64,000 bases of DNA from Trebouxia sp. TZW2008 (lineage: Eukaryota; Chlorophyta; Trebouxiophyceae; Trebouxiales; Trebouxiaceae): the NCBI GenBank assembly GCA_002118135.1, contig BDIU01000155.1, positions 186,001 through 250,000 of the forward strand, in the 5' to 3' direction. This document shows positions 12,901-24,900 of this stretch, one piece after another. The position numbers were made by a program, and so were the translations under genes. Each line of letters opens with the position of its first letter. Within the stretch, counting starts at the first letter, position 1. The notes beneath the pieces are model-generated. The model ran no database searches. It worked only from the letters and a program-made list of their open reading frames with translations, and was not told the origin of the DNA.

Positions 12901-15900
12901 TCCTCATTCTTGCTCAAGTCAGTTTTGTGGCGCAGGTGTGAAGCTCATCCTGACTCCCTCAACATCAGCCATGTTCAAGCGCGCTGGCATGCTATCTCCT
13001 GATGGCAGATGCAAGACCCTGGACTCATCAGCTGACGGCTATGTTAGGGGCGAAGCCTGTGCATCAGCCATGCTGCAGCTGCTAACAGACACTGCAGAGC
13101 ACAGCACAGCAGTTGCCTGTATCAGGGGCAGTGCGGTGAACCAGGATGGGCGCAGCAGCAGCCTGACGGCCCCCAACGGCCCCTCCCAGCAGGCCGTCAT
13201 CAGACAAGCCCTGCAGGCTGCGGTCCTGCAGCCATGTGACATCGGCAACCTACAGATGCATGGCACAGGTGCAGCATTCCTTTGCTTTGCATTCATGTCT
13301 TGTGATGCTATCCTGCTACATGGTACTGCAAGCAGACCCTGGAGCAAACACCCCTTGCTTTGCAGCCCCGCCCTATGATGCGGAACCACTTTACAACACT
13401 GCAAAATGTCAGGGACATTCCACTGCTTATGACTGCTGCTGCTCCTGCTTTGCTGATCATGCATTACGACTTGTCTATCTGCGCCTTCCTGCTGCATAGG
13501 CAAGCCATCATATTGTATCATCACGACCATGGCGTGATGCAAAGCTACCCACCTCATCTTATTGCTTGCCTTCCTGAGTACATCAAAATGCGGCACAGTC
13601 TTGTGCATCTACACCCCATTAAAGTACATGCGGGGAGCAGTCTGGGTGACCCCTTTCAAGCGAGCGGCACAGTCTTGCATACCTCCAGATTTACTGAGTT
13701 TTTTTGCCTGCAGGGACAAACCTTGGAGACCCCATTGAGCTAGCTGCAGCCACAGCTGTGCTTACAACTAGTCAGATGGACACAGCACTGCCACTGACAT
13801 TGGCGGCTGGCAAGAGCAGCATCGGGCACACAGAGCCTGCTGCTGGCTTGGCTGGGATGTACCATGCAGTGCTGTCACTGCAGTCCCATCTCACACAGCC
13901 AGTCCTACACTTCAGACAGGTATAGCCTTTTCAAAGCTTTGTATGACCTATTTCGCTTGAATATTGTGCTATTTCTGCTGGCTTGGCCGGGACGTACCAT
14001 GCAGTGCAGTCACTACAGTCACATCTCGCGCAGCCAATCCCACAGTCAAGACAGGTACAGCTTGTGTCATGCAATGCTTGTAATACTCATACTTGTCATA
14101 GAACCATGCATTGTTGCTGCTGGCTTGGCTGGCATGTACCATGCAGTGCAGTCATTGCAGTTCCATTGCACACAGCCTGTCCTGCACTTCAGACAGGTAC
14201 AAGTCTTGTCGCCTCTTGGAGGACGCAGCTGTGCTGACACATTGTTGCTGTATGACTGGCTGATGACTGATCTTTGCAAAGTTTGCACATCGGGACAATA
14301 AACCAATGCTGTGGGAGACATTTTTGCAGCAACACTCACACCAAGATCAAGGACTCCTTAAGCCAGCATGATGCTTGCATATTCTTTCTCAGTCTTGTTG
14401 ACAGCCCCAACTTGAGTGAAGGCACGAGCTGAAAATGGAACAGCAAACTTACTTTGCTGTTACAGTTGAATGCTCATCTGGAGGCTACTTTCAGCAGCAA
14501 GACAGCAGGGCGCAGCCTGTTGCTGCCCAGACAGGCAACCTCTGCCCAGTCAGCAGCAATCACCGGCATCAGCTCCTTTGCATTCCAAGGCACCAATGCA
14601 CATGCCATCATGGACCAGCCCTCCCATGCAGGGCTGGTCTCCAGCAACCCTGCCCAAAGTGCCTCTGTATGGCAGAAACGGCACATCTCAGTTCTGCCTC
14701 CCATGCATGCCTGCCTACACTCAGCAGCAGTGGCCACAGCCAGGATGGTATCCTTCGAGTGGCAGCTTCACACTCAGGCCAGTGCATTCTTGCATGACCA
14801 CCAGGTTCAAGGCAGAGGCGTGTTGCCAGCTGCAGCATACCTGGAAATGATCACAGCATCATTAGTGACGATGTCAAGTGGTGGTGGGCAGCATCAGATT
14901 GCTGTTGCTGGTGCTGTCTTTGAGGTGCCATTGCTCTTGCCGCAAGTTGGCAAGGTAGCAGCACCTTTGGTGCTAAGATGTGCAGTGGACGCTGTTGATG
15001 GCGCATGCAAGCTTACATCAGCTGCAGGGGCCGGCATCACACAGCACATGCATGCCAGCATTGCTCACTGCAAGCTTCACACCCAGGCACAGACGAGACT
15101 TGACAGGACACAGCAGCGCCGACAGCAGTCATTGAGTGCTTTGTGGTCAATCTTGCAAGGTAGCAACACATTTGAGGGGCAGTCAGAGGGACAGGGCCAA
15201 GCAATTGGAACCCTGACAGTAGACAGCAGCTTGACTGATGGCTTCTGCATACATCCCAGTCTGTTGGACAACAGCTTGCAGCTTGCTGGAGCAGCTGCTC
15301 AGGCAGGTGCCGCTGATGACTACAGCAGCAGCAGCAACAGCAGCCGCAAGGGCCAGCCCCAGGTGTTTGTCCCTGCCAGCCTGCAGATGCTGACTGTCAC
15401 AGGTCACATGGCTGCTGGGGTGAGTCACGCCACAGCCCACATGCACCCCTACATGGGGCTGCAGACAGATGCAGAGCAGGCGACACATGATCATGCTATG
15501 ACAGGTCTGTCACATGCCCATCTGATGCAGCTGCAAGGCATGCAGTCTAAGCCCTTGCTCCAGGGTTTGCCTCAAGTTGTACAGCAGCCTGCAAATCAGC
15601 CACTGTATGAAGTGACATGGCAAGCCAATGCAGTTGACACCCAGATTGCCCCAAGTCAGTGCAGCGTGCAGGCAGTCTCATTGCACGGACACTGTGCTTC
15701 AGCTGCTGTCATGCGCCTGACTGCCTTGATGCAAGCAGCAACTCAGGCCTCTCAGCACAGCATGAGTCTGGAGCTACAGACCACCAACAGTCATATGGTT
15801 TCAAACGCCATGACAGCTGGGACAAGTGCCCAGCAAGCTGCCCTATGGGGCATGTTGAGGACTTTCCAGCAGGAATGCCCTGCGGTTAACGTCCTGGGTG

Positions 15901-18900
15901 TAGACAACCCAAGCCTGCCCAAAGCCCTAGCTTCAGCTCATACTACTGGACAGAAAGCGCCACAGCTTGATGTCAGAACATGTTCTGATGGGTACGGAGT
16001 CTCAATCAGATCTGGTGCAGAGTACAGAGCCAGACTGCTACCCAGTGAAGCCTCAAAGTCTGCATCATCACAGGCAGCACTGCCTAATTTGGCAAGTGGG
16101 TCAGTGGTGATCACCGGTGGTGGCGGCATGATTGGCAGTCTAGTCTGTCAGTGGCTGTTGAAGCAACACAAGCCGCGCTCAGTCAAGCTGCTCAGCAGGA
16201 CGGGAAGGGCATCTGCAGAGAGCACTAGGGACATTCTGGGATGCCCTGAGGCTCAGGCCGGTGCGATGATCACCATTGCAATGTGTGACGTCTCATGCGC
16301 TGAAGACAGCCACCACAGCTTCAGCTGTATTGACCACCCCATTGCAGCCATCATGCATGCTGGTGGTGTTGTGGCAGATGCAACAGTTAGCAATCAGACG
16401 CCAGCTGGCATCCGTGCTGTGTTTGCGCCTAAGCTGACAGCTGCCGAACAGTGGCAGCAGGCATTGCAGCAGCAGCCCACACACGCGCAGATCTTGTTCT
16501 CTTCAGTGGCAGCACTGCTAGGAGCGCCTGGGCAGCTCAACTACGCTGCTGCTAATGCTGCATTGGATGGGTTGGCAGCCAAGTGGGGCGCTGAGGGGCG
16601 AGCAGGGGTCCACAGCGTCCAATGGGGAGGTTGGGCAGGTGAGTCATTGCTGCAGCACTGCTGTATACTGCTATATGTGCATTGGCGCCTGACTAACCTG
16701 CAGCCTGCCTGTCTCAAGACTGTGCAATTAGATGTGCATCATGCTTGTCAGGCAGACAGACATCATGGCTGCTAAAATGATGTATTGCTATGTAGCACAA
16801 TGCTGCTCCTCTGATATCGCCTTCGCTGCACGTAAGACATCAGCAAGCCTGTACCATACCTACCTTCTGCATCAGTGGAATTCAACAAACTGGCTACTTT
16901 GATTTGCAGGGGGTGGCATGGCTGGTGCTGACCCCAGCACAGCAGGCAGACTGGCCCGCATGGGGATGCCCCTCATCAACCCCTCCCAAGGCCTGGCCGC
17001 CCTTGGGGCTGTTCTGAGCGCCCTTCACATGGGTCACATGACACACAGAGGGGCAGCCGTGGCTGCAGTGCCCTTTGATTGGCCCACATTTATGAAGAAG
17101 CTGCCGCCTGGTCAGTCTGGCATCTTTGCAGAATTTGAACTGCCGCCTAGCTCAGCAGGCTCAGCAGGGCGAGCACAGCGTGCACTCAGTCAACCACCCC
17201 AGAAGAAGAAGTCCATTTCAGCTAGTGCTACTGTCCACCTGACTAAAGCAGCAAGGCAAAGCGCAGCATCAGCTGTTGTGCAAGAGCAAGTGTCAGCAGC
17301 AGTTGCATCAGTGCTTGGCATGTCTGTGGCTGCTGATGCCTCTCTGATGGAAAGTGGACTCGACTCTCTGGCATCAGTTGAGCTTCGCAACGCCCTGAGT
17401 CAGCAGTTTGAGCTTGAGTTGCCTGCCACCTTTGCTTTGGACTACCCCAACATAGCCGCCATGGCAGCTTTCATCACAAGCCTCAACATGCCATCAGCAC
17501 CACTGCAACAGGAAATCTACTCTTCTGAGGCGCCAGTGTCTACCTCTGCACAGTGGGCGTCTCCTAAGCTTGTAGACACAGATGCAGCACCAGCTACCAG
17601 CGCGTTGGACAGAGTTAGAGCAGCAGTGGTGTCAGTGCTAGGTAGCGACATTGACTCATCAGCCGCTTTGATGGAAGCTGGCCTAGACTCTCTAGGTGCA
17701 GTTGAGCTGCGCAACACGCTGAGTCAGCAGTTTGAGGTGCAGCTTCCAGCCACCTTCACCTTTGACTACCCCACTGTCAGTGCTATGGCAGGATACATCA
17801 ACAGTCTGTTGGGAGAGTTTCAGGATGCAACTGGTGCTGATGGGCACACTGTAATTGAACGCGTTGGCAGTGACCAGCGACTGGTTCAGGCTTCCAGAGT
17901 TGAGAATGGCGCTTATGTTCAAGCCATTACAGGGCTGTCTGTCAGGTGGGCTTTAATTTGCTGCATGTGGCTTTTCTTGTGTATCTCAGCGCTTGTTGTA
18001 CTGCGTACAGTCATAAAGATTTAGTGACTTTTCTAACAAGAGATGCAGATGCAAGCTAGCTCCGTTTACTGAACCTTGATGACATTCCTGAGCTATGCAT
18101 AGTTCACCAGTGTATGCTCTTGTAACGTTTTTTTTCAGCAGTTTGCACCTGCTATCCCACAATATCTTCCACCTGCAGGTCCCATGTTCTCAATTACATG
18201 GCATGCTTTGATCAAAGCTGCTTGACATATGAATGTGGCCAAGAGGTAGCATCTACAGCCTCAATTTATCGCAAATGAGCACCCATACATGTGGTCCCTG
18301 TGTGTCCCGACTATGGTCAAACATGTGTGAGGCCGTTCTTGACATGCGCTGCTGCTGCAGATTTGCTGCAATTGACAGCTTGGCAGACCTGCATCACAGT
18401 TCAATGACTCAACAGGAGCTTCAGACAGTTGCACCATCATTTTGCTGAGACACACAGACGCTCGCGTGGGCCAGATTTTGATGTGCATTGCTGCTGCAGG
18501 TTTGCTGCAATCAAAAGCTTGGCAGACTTGCACCACAGCCTCATGACTCAGCAGGAGCTTCAGACAGTCGCACCATCATCTCGCTGGGACACAGACCCCA
18601 CCTTCAACCCCCACCCCGCCCCTGGGCAGGTCTGCACACGCTTTGGAACCTATGTGGAGTCCACATATGCCTTTGATGGAGCAGTCTTTGGACTTCAGCC
18701 CAACGAAGCACTGTTGATGGACCCTCAACAGAGGCTGCTTTTGGAAGAAACACTGTCGGCATTCCATGATGCTGGTCACTTGGCTGCAGACATGAATGGC
18801 AGCAGCACTGGAGTCTTCCTTGGGTGAGTCTTACCATGGTACTGCATGCTTGATGGTTCTGAGCGACAAGCCTGATGTGACATCAGCTTGAGACATACAG

Positions 18901-21900
18901 TGCATGCTTGAGCTCTGTTCCATGAGGCAGTTGCAACCTATACCTACAACTTCAACTCATGCAACTCCACAGCATTTCTGACAGCATGCATACATGCTCA
19001 GCAGCAATTCATGCATCCATTTGCGTAATCACCTCATGCCGCTTGTCACAGGTAGCTGAAGACTGCTGCAAAGGCTGCTTGAGGTGTAAGGTCTGCAGTC
19101 TGCGCCCAGGAAAGCACTTGCAAATGCTGACCTTTACTCAATGTCTGGCGGGACAGGTGCATGTGGCTGGAGTACCGTGACTTGCTGCTGATCTACTGCT
19201 GCTGTTGCCTTACTTTAATGCTCAATTGTACAGGTGCATGTGGCTAGAGTACCCCGACTTGCTCCTGAAGAACGGCATGACCAGCGGCGCATACACAGTC
19301 ACCGGCAACGGCCTAGCATTCCTAGCGGGCAGGGTGTCATACACCTTCGGCCTCACTGGACCTTGCGTGCCCACCAACACTGCCTGTTCATCTTCCCTGG
19401 TGGCCACTCACCTGGCATCCACCAGCATCAGTCATGGGGACTGTGACAGAGCAACTGCTTCTGGTGTGAACGCCATACTGGTGCCGGAAGCGGGTTTTGC
19501 AGCTGTGACGCAAGTCAGGGCTTTGGCTGTGGATGGCAGGTGCAAGTCCTTTGGGGCTGAAGGCGACGGCTATGGAAGAGGAGAGGTGAGCTTGGCAGTC
19601 TCATGATAAATCTAAATCTAAAAAGAACCCTTTCTGGTGAGCATTATAAAGATTTTTCCTTGATAAAGACAAAGTATTTCTTGCTTGGTTGTGGATAGCA
19701 GATGCAAGTACTTGAGGCTGGAGGGGATGCTTATGGAAGAGGAGAGGTGAGCTTGACAGTCTTGTCATAAAAAACAAATGAGGTATTGGGTGTGGTGTGC
19801 CTTTTTTAGCTACCCGAAAAGTATTGTTTTGGGCCTTTTTTCAGCAGTGGATGGTGCATATTGTCTGGGGCTGAAAGTGATGGCTATGGCAGAGGAGAGG
19901 TGAGCTCAATAATTTTGACACCAGGGCCTATGCCTGTAACGAAGCACAATCACTAATTCTGCATACATGATTCTTGAGGCAGGCCACATTCACCTGTCAG
20001 TGCTAAGGCTTGACAGTGCGGCATTGTCAGCTAAGATTACTGCTACTTGTCATATTGATCGCAACATCAGATGCAAGCTCCAAGGGCATGAGCTGGCGAG
20101 CACATTGATGCACCTGTCATGCCAGTCACATTCAACAAGTGCTGCCAGGCCTGTGCTGATTATGGCCTGTGTTGTTTGTGAGGCCCAGCAGAGCAGTTCA
20201 CATATATTTGCCATGCTGCAGACATGTCGCAGACATGACACTTGTTGCTGTGCAGGGCTATGCTACCATTGTACTGGAGCCTCTGGAGCAAAGCAGCCGT
20301 CAACCTGCCAAGGCTGTGCTGATGAGCTCAGCTGTAAACCAGGATGGCAGATCTGGTGGCCTCACAGTAAGCACAGCTACTTGTTGTCACACGCATGCTT
20401 GACCACTCCAGCATCTGCTGCACATGCTGCATGTGACGGTGTGTGTAGAGCTGTTTGCAGATAACACAACAATTACAATAATGCATGACATGCGCATGCT
20501 TGCCCTGCATAGCAGCAGCACATGACTGTGGCCTTCACTTCTGTTGGCTGCAACCCGCACTGTCAGGCTTCAATCTGTGGCCCCGAACACATCGCTGGTT
20601 GAAAGTACATTGCAGGCTATCATTCCTGGCCGTCATTGCTACATCTCAGCCTTTGCAGAAACTCTGGCGCAGTTGACCTGTTGCGTGTTACTAAAGCAAC
20701 ACAGACTGCCTTGAGGCACCAGCTAACGTCGACAACATTGCTCCTTGCATTGCCAAGCCTTTGTGGTGCATCTTCTTCAAGCACAGAAAATTTGAGATAT
20801 GTAACGTAGGCACCTCATGGGCCCAGTCAGCAAGCCCTCGTCACAGCAGCTATGCACAAAGCAGGGGTTGACTTCATGCCACCAGATCCCTCCCAAAGAT
20901 GTTTTGAAAGTCAAATGTTTATTACAGAATGATTCAAGTGCTCAAATTGACCCTGCCATGTGTTATGCAGGCACCTCATGGGCCTAGTCAGCAAGCCCTC
21001 ATCACATCAGCCATGCAGAAAGCAGGCATCGATTTCCTGCCTTATGTGTCATCCCACGGGACAGGTACCCCCCTGGGGGACCCCATTGAGACAGGGGCTC
21101 TTCGCAAGGCTGTTGCTGCTCCAACAGCAGATACTACTGATCAGGTCTTCACTGTTGGAGCAGTCAAGTCCCTCACAGGTATGATTAGCCTAGACACACC
21201 AATATGTTTACTGTTTACTGTTGACATTCAATAGTGCTTCAGCATATGCAATTATCTCATATTGTGTGACTTACTAAAGTTCAAGAACTGCATGTCGGCA
21301 GTTTAATCAGAAAACTGGTTCGGCAACAAAGTTGGGATCCCTGTCTTGGCCTTGGTACGTTATGCATGTCGCTCACTGCATAGCTACCTAGGAGCATCAC
21401 ATGGAGCTGATGCTAAATTTCTGTTGTCTGGCAGGGCACTTGGAGGGCACAGCAGGCTTAGCAGGGCTGTTCCTGTGCATGAATCAGCTTCAGCAGGGCA
21501 GTAGCCCTCCCTTGAGGTACCGCAACCTCAACCCCTATGTGGGTCAGTCCCTATGGGGCTGGGGGGTTGCACACCACTTGCCTATTCAGGCCAGCCCAGC
21601 TATGGTGACTAATGACGCCACGCCATGTGCTGGCACCAGTTCCTTCAGCATGAGTGGGGTGAATGCACATGCGATCATCAGCTGTCCCACAGCTGTGGAG
21701 AGCACAGCAGCTGTGGTGACTGAGTGGAGGAGGGACAGCTTGTTCTCTGCTGCCGTCATTGTCGAAGGGCACCCCTTCCTTACAAGAACAGTCAGTCAGG
21801 TGAGCGCCACCTATAGCTTGATTATCAGAGAGGTAGAGAGTATTTTTGCATACTTCAGCCAGCCAGTAAGATTGATCGCATGTGCCACGCAGTGGCAATG

Positions 21901-24900
21901 ACTATATGTCCATCAAGTAAAGGCAGTCATATGGACTGAGTTATGCTCTCATCTCTTCCTTACAAGAGCAGTCAGTCAGTTACCTGCTGCCGGCTGCCTG
22001 TGTGTCATCGTCAAAAGAAGAAACATCTGCATGCATTAGCCAGCCAACAAAGCACATTGACTTTGCAAGGCTTGTACAATCGCACCACGCTGGTGTATGC
22101 AGAGGCATGGTTCTGAGTGATGTTGGTGACAGGATGCATCTGCCTGTCATCTCAGCTGTACATAAGCCTTGCTTTGAATGCATGCAGCACAGTGCATGGT
22201 TGCCTGATGCATCATCACAATCACAAGTTTGTCAGCCATGCAGTTGTGGACATACACTCCAATTGGCAGTGTACTTCTGCACGAAGTATCACTCGAGGTA
22301 CAAACTTGTCAGCCATGTGTCTGCGAAGATTTTGGAGATGCTGCAGCACTGACTTTGCCACATTGGTGCACAGGCAAGCAAGGGTGTACAGATGCAGATG
22401 CTGACACAGCATGCAGCGCTAGCTTACCTGTTAGATCATCAAGTGCAAGGCACCGCAATCCTGCCAGCTGCAGCACTGTTGGAGCTGTGCACTGCCACAG
22501 CTCACAGCCTTATGCCCAAGCAACAGCTGGCACTGACCAATGCTAGCATCATGACGGCGCTAAGCCTTACAGACTCAGCAGGACTCATCACCTGTGCTGT
22601 CAACCCAACTGATGGAACAGTCAGGATCCTCACCCACACCACACACTTCACTGCAAGCCTAACAGCACTGTCACAACCAACAGATTCTGCAGTCATGGAC
22701 ACAGGCGCAGCTAATGCACAGCATGACACACTCGCAGCCTTGGAGTTGTGGGAAACCGAAGTGGTTAGTCAGGCAGAAGCTGCTGCTACTGCTGACCTAG
22801 CAGTTGCTGTGGCAGATGATGTAAGCAGCTACTGGCTGCATCCTGCAGCACTGGACAGCTGCCTTCAGCTGGGTGCATTGGTTCCGGAGCCAAATCAAAG
22901 TTTTGAAGACGCTGGAGCAAGCTTTGTACCAGTTGCTGCAAAGCTGTGGCATGTACCTTGCAAACAAGCAGCAAGGCAGCAGCTCATGGGCTGCGCAAGC
23001 ATTGGTGCAAGCAGCAGTGACATGTCAGATTCAAGTTTCAGGGACCATGCTGTGCATGCTGGGGCAGGTGGAATGCATGGCTGGCTGGAAGGCTTGCAGG
23101 CCAAGGCAATCAGAAGCCACACTGCTGCTGGTCACACTGAGGCAGAAAGCTGGGCGCAGGCCAACAGCATGTATGAGTTGACCTGGGTGAGCAGCAACCC
23201 ACTTGACCAGGATTCAGCTGTTTCAGCTGATGCGCGAGTTGGGTTCCGCGGAGCTTTGACAGTTCCAAGCAAGGGCTTGGCAGGTGTTGCAGACGCCCTT
23301 CAGCTCATGCAACAAGCCACAGCACAAGACATGAAGCGCATTGCATTGATGACACAGGCTGCAGCAACAGGCATGGTCAGACAGCAGAGAGCTAGCCTCA
23401 GCAGCAGTAGCACTCTTGCTGCAGCAGCAATGCAGGGCTTGCTGAGGGCCTTCACTCAGGAGCACCCTCATGTTGCTGTCAGCGCTTCGGCTACAGACAA
23501 CAGCCACAGAGCAGCAGTATTGAAAGCTTCAGCTGAAGTTACAAGCGCCACCAACAGCAGCAGCAGCAGCAATGCGTTTGGCGTCAGCATCAGAGGCAGG
23601 ACAGTGCAGCAGCCGCTGTTGCTACCAAGCACAGTGTCAACCGCCCCACAGCCTTACCAGTTGAGGCCAAAGCCGAGAGGGGCCGTCAGCAACCTAGTGC
23701 CCCTGCCCTACAGGCCTCGCACGCTCGCACCTGGAATGATCGAGGTGGCGGTGCAAGCAGTGGGTGTGAACTTCCGGGACGTGCTGAATGTGTTGGGGAT
23801 GTACCCTGGGGACCCCGGACCCCCAGGGGCCGATTGCGCAGGGGTAGTCACAGCTGTGGGTGCTGGAGTGACTAACCTCCAGCCTGGCATGGCGGTGTTT
23901 GGTTTAGCTGGTGGTGCCTTGGCATCACATGTGCAAACATCAGCACAGACGCTGGTGCCTATGCCAATGAGCTTGAGCTTTGAGCAGGCAGCCACTACAC
24001 CCACTGTGTTCTTGACAGTAGATACAGCGCTGAATGCAGTGGCGGCATGCAAGCCAGGTAGCAACATTCTCATTCATGCTGCTGCTGGAGGAGTTGGCTT
24101 AGCTGCATTGCAACAGGCAGCGGCACTGGGATGTAGCATCCATGCAACAGCTGGCAGCCCATCAAAGCGAATGCTGCTGCGGTCACTCGGCGTCCAGCAT
24201 GTGGTCAACTCAAGGGCTCCTGACTTTGCGTCAGATCTGGCTCCTACTGGCGGAGTGGATGTGGTGCTGAACTCGCTGACCAGCCCTGGGATGGTGGCAG
24301 GGTCGCTGGCTGGGGTGGGATTGGGGGGCAGCCTGGTGGAGATCAGCAAGAGGGACATCTGGAGCCCCGCCCGCCTTGCCCAGGACCGCCCCGACATTCA
24401 CTACTCCCTCCTAGCTGTCGACTTCCTTCCGCCCTCCGCCCTTCAATCAGGCCTGTTGCGCCTTTCTGCCTCCCTGGCTGCTGGCCGCTTACGCCCCCTG
24501 CCTCAAGCCATGCACAGCTCAGGGAATGCTCACTCAGCTCTGAGGCAGATGTCTCAAGCTCGTCATGTGGGCAAGATTGTGGTCAGGAACAGTCAGCAGG
24601 ACTGCGCTGTGAGTAGTAACCCTGGGGCTGTTGTCATCACGGGAGGTCTGGGAAGCCTGGGAACAGCAGCTGCGTCATGGCTGAGTCAGCAGCATGTGCG
24701 TCACATGGTGCTAACTGGACGCACAGGCAAGCTGAGCCTAGACACAGCGCAAGCATTGGCAGACGCGCGACATCCTCTGTCACAAGCAGAGGTGACGATC
24801 CACAGGAGTGATACCAGCAGCATGGAAGACGCCAACAGTCTTGCCCTAGGGCACATGCCCCAGCTGCAGGGCATAATGCATGCTAGTGGGGTACTGGCTG

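Noticed and set aside
13841..14203. Regularly spaced repeats suggestive of a CRISPR-like array
   Set aside because: The repeats are imperfect, too long, protein-like, and match the adjacent exon; the genome is eukaryotic.
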